Assembly (NCBI GenBank): GCA_024695725.1
Contig: JAILHQ010000024.1
Span: 1-25,482 of the forward strand
Source of the DNA: Cyanobacteria bacterium RUI128
GTDB lineage: Bacteria > Cyanobacteriota > Vampirovibrionia > Gastranaerophilales > Gastranaerophilaceae
Length of the DNA stretch: 25,482 nucleotides
Direction of reading: 5' to 3'
The notes under the pieces were generated by a model. That model had not been told where the DNA came from, made no database searches, and saw only the letters and a list, made by a program, of their open reading frames with translations. Positions 7,763 to 15,483 of the stretch are shown in pieces; positions within the stretch are counted from its first letter, which is position 1; every line of letters starts with the position of its first letter. A program made the position numbers and the translations under genes.

Positions 7763-9040
7763 ATGAAAGAAAAAACTGATATTATTATTACCATGAAGAT
7801 AAACAATAACGAGTTTTTAGAGAATTTACCTTCTTTCTTCAGAATGAATTTAAAGTCTGATAAAGAAGGAAAAGAAGTATTTGAAAAACTGCACGAAATA
7901 TTTGAATACGATTACGGGTATATTTATTATCTCAACCCTGATTCCGTTCAGCTCAAATATTCAACAACAAATAAATCGCTGATTAATAAAGTAAACAAAA
8001 TCTCTAAAAAAGACATGGACTTTTTGTATTCGGATAAGGGAATAATTGTTGACGGCAAAAACTCAATTATAAAATCCCTCGGTTTTGTAGGAGGTAAATC
8101 TTATCTTTTACATAAACTATCTGTCGGGCAGACCGTTTTCGGATTTCTTATTTTAGGTTCCGGAAAAGAAAACCTGTACAGTGAAGAAGATTTATCCGTT
8201 TTAAAAGTATGTAATTCGGTTATATCTTATGTAATAAAAGATTTAGAGCTTTCTGAAGTGTTTAAAATTCAGCTTAAAGCACTGAAAGACGGGCTTGTTG
8301 AAAAGAATAACGCTTATAAAATCATAAAAGAACAGAACGAAAAAATACTTGAATCGGATAAGGTTAAGTCCGAATTTCTTGCGAATGTTTCCCACGAGTT
8401 AAGAACTCCGCTGAACGCTATTTTAGGGTTTTCAGAAATTTTATCAGAAGGACTTTACGGCGAATTAAACGAAAAACAAAAAGAGTATATTTCAGATATC
8501 AGAGTTTCAGGGATACACCTTTTAGGGATAATAAACGAAATTCTGGACATATCAAAAATTGAAGCAAAAGCAATAAAACTTATACGTTCGGATTTCAATA
8601 TTATGAGAGCACTGACGGAAGTTGCAAACATATTAAAACCTCTGGCGAACAAAAAAGGAATAAGGATAATCCTTGACTGTGAAAAAGATTTTGAAATCAA
8701 CGCAGATTACCAAAAAATTCAGCAGGTTTTATACAACCTTGTGAACAACGCAATAAAGTTCAGCCCGGAAAAAGAAGAAGTTGAGATTATTGCAGAAGAG
8801 CACAAAAAATCTTATGTTCTCAAGGTGCGCGATAAAGGTATCGGGATAGACAAAAAGTATCACGGAAAAATATTTGCAAAATTTGTTCAGCTTGACAGTG
8901 CATACACCAAAAAGGAAAGTTCTACGGGGTTAGGTCTGACCATCACAAAAGAGCTTGTTGAACTTCACGGGGGTAAAATTTCCATATTAAGCGAAATCAA
9001 CAAAGGTTCTACCTTTATTGTAGAAATTCCGAAAATATAG
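7763..9040 (+). CDS. Soluble sensor histidine kinase (GAF-like + HisKA + HATPase)
   Basis: A 425-residue kinase without membrane helices. Residues about 25-165 look like a GAF-type sensor (EVFEKLHEIFEYDYGYIYYL... FGFLILGSG). A helical linker leads to HisKA with phospho-acceptor His211 in NVSHELRTPLNAILGFSE. The ATPase part has the N box QQVLYNLVNNAIKFSP, G1 DKGIGID, F box FAKFVQ and G2 STGLGLTI. All catalytic boxes are intact, so it should autophosphorylate. No response regulator is adjacent, so its partner is encoded elsewhere. No Shine-Dalgarno is evident at either ATG 7763 or ATG 7793, so the start is uncertain by ten codons. It is convergent with the M16 gene, only 7 nt away. Confidence 0.92.
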   Translation: MKEKTDIIITMKINNNEFLENLPSFFRMNLKSDKEGKEVFEKLHEIFEYDYGYIYYLNPDSVQLKYSTTNKSLINKVNKISKKDMDFLYSDKGIIVDGKNSIIKSLGFVGGKSYLLHKLSVGQTVFGFLILGSGKENLYSEEDLSVLKVCNSVISYVIKDLELSEVFKIQLKALKDGLVEKNNAYKIIKEQNEKILESDKVKSEFLANVSHELRTPLNAILGFSEILSEGLYGELNEKQKEYISDIRVSGIHLLGIINEILDISKIEAKAIKLIRSDFNIMRALTEVANILKPLANKKGIRIILDCEKDFEINADYQKIQQVLYNLVNNAIKFSPEKEEVEIIAEEHKKSYVLKVRDKGIGIDKKYHGKIFAKFVQLDSAYTKKESSTGLGLTITKELVELHGGKISILSEINKGSTFIVEIPKI

Positions 9041-9047
9041 CAACAAA

Positions 9048-10259
9048 CTACGGATGTAAAATTGCGATTACCGTATTTTCATTGAAATACTTATTGGCAA
9101 TTCTTTTAATATCTTCAGCCGTAACCGCTTTAATCTTGTCAAACATAGTGTCATAATATCCGAAAGGCAGTCCGTTTATACCGTAATATGCCATTGAGGT
9201 TGACTGTTGGAAGTTTGTTTCAACAATAAACTGATGTTTTCCGTCTATATTATTTTTTGCACTCTGCAATTCTTCTTCAGATACCAATTCTGCCTTAATC
9301 TTATCGATTTCTTCCTGAAATCCTTTAAGACAGGTATCAATATTAGACGGTTCTGTTGCAATATAGATACTAAACATTGCCGCAAGTTCTTTTATTTCAC
9401 AAGAGGTTCTTACGGTATAGGCAAGACCTTTCTTTTCTCTCAGTTCTCTGAAAAGTCTTGAAGAAAGACCGCTTGCGCCGAGAATCGTATTTGTAACCAG
9501 AACGGCAGGATAATCTTCTTCTTTATATGTAGGTATTCTCCAGCCCTGTATAATCTGTGCCTGCTGGGCATCTTCTTTGATTACCTCTGTTCTTTTTGCT
9601 CTGTCTAATACAGGAACACTTATTTTTTTTGTCGCATCATTATCATTAGGCAATTCCGAAAAATATTTGTTCAGAAGGGTTTCCACTTCTTTTTCATCCA
9701 TACTTCCGACTACGGCAATAACTTTTTTGCCTGTTTCCAATATTTTTTTGTAAGAAGTAACAACATCTTCTTTCTTAACTCCGTCGATTGATTCGAGAAT
9801 GTTTGTATAAGTATGGCCGTAATAATGTCCCTCATAAGCTATTTTTACGAACGCATCAGATACTTTCAGTCTTGCAGAATCAAGTTCGGCAACCAATTCG
9901 CCCTTCATTTTGCTTTTTTCTTTGTCAAACTCAACAAAAGTTGAATTTTTAACGATATCATCAAGCAATTCAATCGCTTTTGGGAAATCTTCATTCAGAC
10001 AGAGAAGTCTGAATCTCATATAGTCCTGTTTCATATCGGCAATTATCTCTATACCGTTTTCGTCAAGGACTTTTGCCAATTCCTCGTTGTTATATTTTTT
10101 TGTCCCCTGAAGCAATAACCTTGTCATCAGGGAATATGTACCCGCCAGTTTCTCTTCTTCATTTATTGAAAAATTCATTGTTAATGCCATTCTCGGTGTT
10201 TCGGCATTTTTCTTATATACTGACTTTATTCCGTTCTTTAATTCAAATTCTCTCATCAT
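9048..10259 (-). CDS. M16-family peptidase-like protein lacking the HxxEH zinc motif
   Basis: A 403-residue protein with the two-lobe M16B fold (N-lobe about 1-205, C-lobe about 220-403). The family motif HFLEH-x-LFKGT is replaced by SLMTRLLLQGT (residues 43-53), so both zinc histidines and the catalytic glutamate are gone. The C-lobe keeps SSRLFRELREKKGLAYTV (Arg/Tyr motif around 266-283), which helps bind substrate in two-protein M16 enzymes. This fits the non-catalytic partner of a heterodimeric M16 protease. The usual catalytic partner is not adjacent: upstream, on the opposite strand, are the 10391-12327 genes. The start is a double ATG (ATGATG) close behind a possible -10, with little room for a leader. 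Confidence 0.9.
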   Translation of the reverse strand: MMREFELKNGIKSVYKKNAETPRMALTMNFSINEEEKLAGTYSLMTRLLLQGTKKYNNEELAKVLDENGIEIIADMKQDYMRFRLLCLNEDFPKAIELLDDIVKNSTFVEFDKEKSKMKGELVAELDSARLKVSDAFVKIAYEGHYYGHTYTNILESIDGVKKEDVVTSYKKILETGKKVIAVVGSMDEKEVETLLNKYFSELPNDNDATKKISVPVLDRAKRTEVIKEDAQQAQIIQGWRIPTYKEEDYPAVLVTNTILGASGLSSRLFRELREKKGLAYTVRTSCEIKELAAMFSIYIATEPSNIDTCLKGFQEEIDKIKAELVSEEELQSAKNNIDGKHQFIVETNFQQSTSMAYYGINGLPFGYYDTMFDKIKAVTAEDIKRIANKYFNENTVIAILHP

Positions 10260-10266
10260 ATCTTTA

Positions 10267-10275
10267 TTAATATCA
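10267..10275 (-). promoter_or_regulatory. Possible -10 of the M16-like gene
   Basis: TGATATTAA on the - strand ends 7 nt before the ATG, implying a leaderless or near-leaderless mRNA. The -10 is one base away from the better TATTAT form, and no -35 is clear. Confidence 0.3.
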
Positions 10276-10390
10276 CAAAATTAATGTTGTGTAAATTTAT
10301 GTTTCACATTCTTCCTTCCACAAAGAATTAGTAGAATTCATGTAGCAAATTTGATTTTGTTCATACGTTATACTTGCAGAGGTTAAATGC

Positions 10391-11290
10391 ATGCAAACAA
10401 ATCAACCAAACGGATATTATCCTCAATATCAATTGCCATCGGCTCGTGTAAGTTTTTGTTCACAAAAACACGATATCAGAAAAGCCGATGATATTTGCCG
10501 TTTGGTTTTAAGAGAGCTTCCGGTATACTCCAATACCCGCTTAGAACGCGCAAACTGCAGCGCAAAATACAGAAATGTGCTATTCACACTGTACAGATAC
10601 TCTGAATCGCTAGTCAGTGAAATAAGGGGGTTCTGCTCACAGGCAAAATCACCTATTGACTTTTATTTGCGCAAACTTAGTGCAGTAAAATCAACAAAAG
10701 TCGGGAATTGTCAGGAACTTGCCGATATTACGGCAATGGCGTTCAGAATGAACGGAGCCAAAAATGCTGATGTTTATTCGCTAAAAGCGTATAACCCAGT
10801 AACTAATACCGTAAGAAACATAGATCACGTTGTTGTAGGGGTAAATATAACAAGACCGCTTCCTAAACCGTCAAATTCCAGAAGAGATTTTTACGGACTG
10901 GATAGAGGTGCCATAATCGTTGATCCGTGGGCAGGCTTCACATGCAGTGAACGTGATGCTTCAGTTAGTTATAAACGCGATAAATCATTAGGATTTGGCA
11001 TTAAACCTGAAGAAATCGTGATTTACACACAAAATAAAGATATAGATATGCGCGACATGTTTTCCAAAAAAGATATTCTGTACTTCAGACACATGTTCCC
11101 TGAATTATCAAAAAAGAAAAAATTCAATTTATGGGAAAAAATTGTATGGCATTTTATGGATAAATCAAAATATGAATATGAAAAATTCCCAATATCTCTG
11201 AAAGAAACAGCAAAACGAAATTGCAACTTGAAATCAGCGCTTTCTACGGAAGAATTTCATGAATTGCTCAACGGACCAAGGAATAAGTAA
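10391..11290 (+). CDS. Hypothetical protein with Cys/His/Asp triad (papain/transglutaminase-like), copy 1
   Basis: I do not recognise a named family. The 299-residue protein has no signal peptide. Its first 20 residues are rich in Gln, Asn, Tyr and Pro, followed by VSFCSQK. Three blocks shared with the next gene look catalytic: Cys107 in KVGNCQELAD, His146 in NIDHVVVGVN, and Asp178 in IIVDPWAGF. Order and spacing match cysteine-protease, transglutaminase or acyltransferase folds (nucleophile, His, Asp with following Trp). The C-terminal third (about 215-299) is Lys-rich and not shared. GAGG lies 8 nt before the ATG. The stop overlaps the start of the paralogue by one base (TAATG), so both are made from one transcript. 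The substrate is unknown; effector or toxin roles are possible but unproven. Confidence 0.8.
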   Translation: MQTNQPNGYYPQYQLPSARVSFCSQKHDIRKADDICRLVLRELPVYSNTRLERANCSAKYRNVLFTLYRYSESLVSEIRGFCSQAKSPIDFYLRKLSAVKSTKVGNCQELADITAMAFRMNGAKNADVYSLKAYNPVTNTVRNIDHVVVGVNITRPLPKPSNSRRDFYGLDRGAIIVDPWAGFTCSERDASVSYKRDKSLGFGIKPEEIVIYTQNKDIDMRDMFSKKDILYFRHMFPELSKKKKFNLWEKIVWHFMDKSKYEYEKFPISLKETAKRNCNLKSALSTEEFHELLNGPRNK

Positions 11291-12327
11291 TGTTAGTCAA
11301 CCAAACAAATTTTTCATATACACAACCCCAAAATTATAAAAAAGAAAATGTTAGTTTCACCGCAAAAAATCCAACACTGAAAGAAATTGACGACATTCGC
11401 CGTTTGGTCAACAGAGAATTTTCAACATATCTCGGCACAAAATTAGCAGGCTTTTCCAACATTCACAGAAACAGAAAAATTTCGGACTTTTCAGGTGATA
11501 TGATTGAAAATACCCGCAGATACTATTTAGATGCCGAAACATCTAATAAAAAATTATACAGAGAACTGTATGCGATAAAACACAACAAAACTGCTTGCTG
11601 TGCGGAATATTCAGATGCAGCCTATGTCGCATTAAGGTTAAACGGTTATGAAAATGTCGAAAGAATGAACTTGTTTGCCTTTAATCCTGTAAAAGGCACA
11701 ATGCGTGATTTAGACCATACAGTTGTCGGTGTTAATTTTGAAATTCCAAAAAATTATGAATATTGCCCTTCCTGGATCTTAAATTCAAAAAAAGGACCTG
11801 ATCCAAAATATCGCATTAACCCAAACAGAGATGCCATCATTCTTGATGCATGGGTAGGGATAACGGATTACGCCAAGGAAATAAAGGCAACCTATTGTAA
11901 CCACAGAGGGTTAATAAAAAACGCAAATAAAAATACGCCTCATAACAAAACTTTGCTTCTGGAGGGCGAAGAATTATGTTATGTACCGATAAAAGACGGG
12001 GTAGATTTAACCCAAAAAGATTTGTCGTACCTAAACGGAGCCTACAAAGATTTAGTTAAACCATGTAACAAAAAGCTGGTTCCTGTTGTGGATATTTCAA
12101 ATGACAGAGAATATCATTTCCCGCAAATTCGCGACTGTGTTGAACTAAGAACACGATACAAAAACGGGATGAAAAATTCCCCGTCCGATGCGGAATACGA
12201 AATCATTGAAGAACAATATATGCAAAGCGTATATGAAAGAATCGGACTTGTGCCGATAAAAGAAAAGCCTGTCAAAAAGAAAAGTTTTTGCGATAAGGCT
12301 CTTGCTTTATTTAAAAAGATATTTTAG
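11290..12327 (+). CDS. Hypothetical protein with Cys/His/Asp triad, paralogue copy 2
   Basis: A 345-residue paralogue of the preceding protein, clearly diverged. The leader again is Gln/Asn/Tyr-rich and followed by VSFTAKN. The next block IDDIRRLVNREFSTYLGTKL corresponds to DDICRLVLRELPVYSNTRL in copy 1. Putative triad: Cys104 in TACCAEYSD (Cys103 is adjacent), His143 in DLDHTVVGVN, and Asp186 in IILDAWVG. The C-terminal half (about 200-345) differs from copy 1 and ends in the basic stretch KEKPVKKKSF. There is no signal peptide or membrane helix. Its start is fused to the copy-1 stop (TAATG), and a TPR gene follows 23 nt later, so the three probably form an operon. Function not established. 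Confidence 0.8.
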   Translation: MLVNQTNFSYTQPQNYKKENVSFTAKNPTLKEIDDIRRLVNREFSTYLGTKLAGFSNIHRNRKISDFSGDMIENTRRYYLDAETSNKKLYRELYAIKHNKTACCAEYSDAAYVALRLNGYENVERMNLFAFNPVKGTMRDLDHTVVGVNFEIPKNYEYCPSWILNSKKGPDPKYRINPNRDAIILDAWVGITDYAKEIKATYCNHRGLIKNANKNTPHNKTLLLEGEELCYVPIKDGVDLTQKDLSYLNGAYKDLVKPCNKKLVPVVDISNDREYHFPQIRDCVELRTRYKNGMKNSPSDAEYEIIEEQYMQSVYERIGLVPIKEKPVKKKSFCDKALALFKKIF

Positions 12328-12350
12328 TATATTACATAATTGAGGTATTT

Positions 12351-12833
12351 ATGTCAGACTACAAGTATTATTTAGACGAAGGTATCGTCGATTTCAGAAA
12401 CGGAAAATATTCCAACGCGCTTGAAAATATAAATAAGTCCGTTGAACTTAAAGACGACTGGGATATTTCTTATTTCTACAGAGGGGTCGTTAATCAGGCT
12501 CTCGGGAACTACGACGATGCAATGCTTGATTACACAAAGTCCATAAAACTCAACCCTAAAATGACTGATGCTTATTATAACAAAGCATATATCACACTAT
12601 CCCGCAAGGACATAGATAACCCGAATCTTTTGCAGGCAGTAAAAGACCTCGAAAAAGCCATTGAATTAGACCCGAAATTTATTGATGCACTTTACGCAAT
12701 GGCAGCAGCCCAAAAGAAACTGGGCGATTATCACAAATGTCTTGAATATCTGGAAATGCTGTTACAAATAGAACCTCAGGCAGTTAATGCAAAGGCCTTA
12801 AAAAAACTTATTCTGCAAAAATACATTATCTAA
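12351..12833 (+). CDS. Tetratricopeptide-repeat protein
   Basis: A 160-residue protein consisting almost entirely of TPR motifs, at about residues 4-35, 38-71, 72-109 and 110-143, with the typical small and aromatic positions (GIVDFRNGKYSNALENINK, SYFYRGVVNQALGNYDDAM, ALYAMAAAQKKLGDY). Such proteins are binding scaffolds. It has no signal peptide, so it is probably cytosolic. GAGG sits before the ATG. It follows the two Cys/His/Asp proteins closely in the same direction and may bind them or their substrates (inference from position only). Its 3' end overlaps the end of the convergent exonuclease gene by four bases, leaving no room for a terminator. Confidence 0.9.
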   Translation: MSDYKYYLDEGIVDFRNGKYSNALENINKSVELKDDWDISYFYRGVVNQALGNYDDAMLDYTKSIKLNPKMTDAYYNKAYITLSRKDIDNPNLLQAVKDLEKAIELDPKFIDALYAMAAAQKKLGDYHKCLEYLEMLLQIEPQAVNAKALKKLILQKYII

Positions 12834-13744
12834 CTGTGCTTCAGTATCTGCAAGTTTCTTGTTTCAGAGAGAACTTTTCTTGCATCACACAAAATCTTTC
12901 TGTTGTCATCGGAAAGACTCATACTGTTGCATAATCTGTCAATAAAACCATTATTGAGTTTTACGGCTTTCTCAAAGGAACCCAATTCTTCAAGAACCCC
13001 TTTTATTTCAGAAAGTTTATAACCAAACGATCTTTTTGACTGATAAACCATTGTATCACCGCTTTCGGCAGTTATAGGTTCTCCCCCGAGTTCAAAATGA
13101 AGTTTAAAGATAGACTTCAAATCCTGAAGCTCTGCCTGCATTGTTGTGACACTCTGCTGTATTCTTAAAAATCTTTCAAATAAATAATCTATGTTATCGA
13201 GCTGCTTGACCTGCCAGTCGTATTTCTGAAGATACAATTTTTTAAGTTTCGGATATGCAAGAGCAAGTCCCATTGTATCGTCCATGGCTCTGTGATGGTT
13301 TTCCATAGGCACATTGAATTTTTCAGTCAAAGCAACCAAACCATGTGATTCCAAATCAGGACAAATTTCCTTGAACATCATCTGGGAATCAATTCTTTCG
13401 TTTTCAAATTTCTTTTTGAAAACCCTTTTGTAAGCTTCGTTTAAGAAAGAATGATCAAATATTGCATTGTGAGCAACAATAGGATACCCACCTATAAAAT
13501 CTCTTATAGCCGGTAATATTTCTTCTTCCTTAGGCGCATCCGCAACCATTTCTTCGGTAATACCATGAATAGCAATACTTGATTTTCTGATATGCTGTTC
13601 AGGATTAATCAAAGTCTGGAAAGTATCTTTAATCTTTCCGTTCTCTAATCTCACTGCCGCAAATTCTATAATCTTTTCTTTTGTAAAATCTAATCCCGTG
13701 GTTTCCGTGTCTAATACAATCTCAATAACTTTTTTTCTAGGCAT
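12830..13744 (-). CDS. DnaQ/PolC-type 3'-5' exonuclease (DEDDh)
   Basis: A stand-alone proofreading-type exonuclease of 304 residues. The catalytic DEDDh set is complete: Asp12 and Glu14 in LDTETTG, the aspartate in AHNAIFDHSFL, and the His and Asp in HHRAMDD. The domain occupies about residues 8-180. A further 120-residue C-terminal region contains a helical stretch (LFERFLRIQQSVTTMQAEL), possibly for partner binding. The frame is open to 13978, but that extension runs antisense through the thioredoxin gene. ATG at 13744 has GGAG 9 nt upstream (GGAGAAAATTATG) and gives a normal N-terminus (MPRKKVIEIVLDTETTG). It may serve as an epsilon-like subunit or in repair. It is divergent from trxA across a shared double promoter. 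Confidence 0.92.
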   Translation of the reverse strand: MPRKKVIEIVLDTETTGLDFTKEKIIEFAAVRLENGKIKDTFQTLINPEQHIRKSSIAIHGITEEMVADAPKEEEILPAIRDFIGGYPIVAHNAIFDHSFLNEAYKRVFKKKFENERIDSQMMFKEICPDLESHGLVALTEKFNVPMENHHRAMDDTMGLALAYPKLKKLYLQKYDWQVKQLDNIDYLFERFLRIQQSVTTMQAELQDLKSIFKLHFELGGEPITAESGDTMVYQSKRSFGYKLSEIKGVLEELGSFEKAVKLNNGFIDRLCNSMSLSDDNRKILCDARKVLSETRNLQILKHS

Positions 13745-13761
13745 AATTTTCTCTCCATTTG

Positions 13762-13796
13762 AATAATAGCATAAAAATCTCATATGTGCTATTATT
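13762..13796. promoter_or_regulatory. Symmetrical back-to-back promoters of the exonuclease and trxA genes
   Basis: AATAATAGCA (13762-13771) and TGCTATTATT (13787-13796) form a perfect inverted repeat. Each arm carries the same extended -10, TGCTATTAT. The right arm points to trxA (start expected near 13802) and the left arm to the exonuclease gene (start near 13756). The two -10 boxes lie in each other's -35 area, so the two promoters probably compete for polymerase; alternatively the repeat is an operator. Confidence 0.6.
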
Positions 13797-13829
13797 AAGA
13801 AAAGGTTATTTGAAATAAGGAGGTTAAAA

Positions 13830-14147
13830 GTGTCAGTAGATGTTACAGAACAAACTTTTGAAACAGAAGTTTTAGGTGTTGAAGTACCCGTATTGGTTGA
13901 TTTTGGTGCAAAATGGTGCGGACCTTGCAGAAAATTATCGCCTGTTTTAGACGAAATTGAAATAACTCTTGCAAACAAGGTTAAAGTTGTTAAGGTTGAT
14001 GCAGACGAAAACAGAGGACTTATGCAACAGTATTCCGTAAGCGGTCTGCCAAGCCTGTTAGTGTTTAAAAATGGTGAACCTGTTGAAAGAATGGCAGGAC
14101 TTGTTCCTAAGTCTACAATTATTTCAAATGTAGAAAAATATCTTTAA
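13830..14147 (+). CDS. trxA: Thioredoxin
   Basis: A 105-residue cytosolic dithiol oxidoreductase with the WCGPC active site (Cys30 and Cys33). The conserved DFGAKWCGPCRKLSP block precedes VVKVDADENRGLMQQYSV, and the cis-proline lies in SGLPSLLVF. It reduces protein disulfides, taking electrons from thioredoxin reductase, which is not in this window. The start is GTG, with a full AAGGAGG seven bases upstream (13817-13823), so the start is secure. The gene is transcribed from the symmetrical divergent promoter and is followed after 14 nt by a membrane histidine kinase, which suggests co-transcription. No unusual residues are apparent. Confidence 0.97.
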   Translation: MSVDVTEQTFETEVLGVEVPVLVDFGAKWCGPCRKLSPVLDEIEITLANKVKVVKVDADENRGLMQQYSVSGLPSLLVFKNGEPVERMAGLVPKSTIISNVEKYL

Positions 14148-14161
14148 TAAATTATAAAATA

Positions 14162-15448
14162 ATGATTATTAAAATTGGTTTATTCGCAATAGTGGTTATA
14201 TCTTGTGCGGCCTTGTGGTTTTTGCATCGCCGCAATGAATTGCTGCGCAAAAAATATGATAATATTACCGAATATTTCGGAGATGTAAACACCATTGTAA
14301 ATTCCGTAAGATACGGAAACTTATCCGTTCGTGCAGAAACCTATTCACAGGAAGAACTGGCAAAACTTACTGATAACATTAACCGTATGATAGAAACCCT
14401 CAACGACAGAGAAAAAATGATTGTTGAATATCAGGCAGAACTGACTAAGAAAAATCATTTTTTGTACGCATTAGTCAATTCTCTCTCTGACGGAATTTTA
14501 GTCTGCGATGAAAAATGTGTAATTATTGATGCCAACAAAAATATTAAAAGATGGCTCAAAAACCCGAAAATATTAAAATCTAAATTCGGAGAATATATTA
14601 CAATTCCGAACGGAAAAAACATTTCCGAATTAAACGATGATGAAGTTTTTCTTAAAGAAAACAAAGATTCCTTCTTCAGAGCAACAACAAGTATCCTGGA
14701 CTCAGAAGAACACAAGGGTAAATATATGGTAGTCATCTCAGACTGCACAAACCAAAAAGAAATCGAATCGCTTAAGGAAGATTTTATCGCAACACTGACA
14801 CACGATTTAAAAGTCCCGATTATTGCAGAGGCAAACATGCTTGATTTCTTCCTGTCAGAAAAGTTCGGAAAAATTTCCGAAAAACAAAAAGAGGCACTCA
14901 ATACAATGAAGATGTCAAACAAAGAACTTCTCGATTTAGTACAGACCGTGCTTGATACCTATAAGGTTAAAGAGGGCGAAATCGACCTTAACCCTGAAAA
15001 AGTTTCAGTAAAAAATCTGCTGAATGAAGTTATAGAAGAAATGGAACCGATTGCACAAAAGAACGGAAACAATCTTGTGCTTAACCTTAAAACTGATTAC
15101 AAGGTAAAAGTTGATTTTATTCAGATTAAAAGGGTGCTGAAGAATCTCGTCAGCAACGCAATTTCCTACGGCAAAGCAGGATCGAATATCGATATTACGG
15201 CAAAAGATAAATCCGATTTCTCAATAATTTCAGTCAAAGACTACGGCAAAGGTATCTCAAAAGAAGACATCGATAAGGTCTTTAACAAATACTATTCCGC
15301 ACACAAAAAATTCAGAAAAATCGGCACCGGGCTCGGGTTATACCTTTCTAAAAAACTTGTCAATGCCCACGGAGGCGATTTATCCGTCACAAGCAAAGAG
15401 GGCGAATACACAGAATTTATTATTAAATTACCTCATACTTCTGCTTGA
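14162..15448 (+). CDS. Membrane sensor histidine kinase
   Basis: A 428-residue kinase. One N-terminal membrane helix (about 2-21, IIKIGLFAIVVISCAALWF) leads to a short HAMP-like and coiled segment (about 35-100), a PAS-like sensor (about 98-200, NSLSDGILVCDEKCVIIDAN), then HisKA with His214 in ATLTHDLKVPI. The ATPase domain has the N box RVLKNLVSNAISYG, G1 DYGKGIS and G2 GTGLGLYLSKKL. It lacks the usual second membrane helix and periplasmic loop, so the sensed signal is probably cytosolic. It lies 14 nt behind trxA without a clear ribosome site, which may mean coupling to trxA translation and hints at a redox link (inference). No response regulator is adjacent. Confidence 0.92.
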   Translation: MIIKIGLFAIVVISCAALWFLHRRNELLRKKYDNITEYFGDVNTIVNSVRYGNLSVRAETYSQEELAKLTDNINRMIETLNDREKMIVEYQAELTKKNHFLYALVNSLSDGILVCDEKCVIIDANKNIKRWLKNPKILKSKFGEYITIPNGKNISELNDDEVFLKENKDSFFRATTSILDSEEHKGKYMVVISDCTNQKEIESLKEDFIATLTHDLKVPIIAEANMLDFFLSEKFGKISEKQKEALNTMKMSNKELLDLVQTVLDTYKVKEGEIDLNPEKVSVKNLLNEVIEEMEPIAQKNGNNLVLNLKTDYKVKVDFIQIKRVLKNLVSNAISYGKAGSNIDITAKDKSDFSIISVKDYGKGISKEDIDKVFNKYYSAHKKFRKIGTGLGLYLSKKLVNAHGGDLSVTSKEGEYTEFIIKLPHTSA

Positions 15449-15476
15449 TATCAAGATAAAAAATATTATATATAAT
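15445..15476 (+). promoter_or_regulatory. Candidate promoter of the secreted-protein gene
   Basis: TTGATA (15445-15450) overlaps the kinase stop codon. It is followed by TATATA/TATAAT at 15469-15476, only 7 nt before the ATG at 15484, which suggests an mRNA with almost no leader. Confidence 0.35.
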
Positions 15477-15483
15477 AACAGAG

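Noticed and set aside
13745..13978. N-terminal extension of the exonuclease frame
   Set aside because: It is antisense to trxA, while ATG 13744 has its own GGAG and gives the normal family N-terminus.
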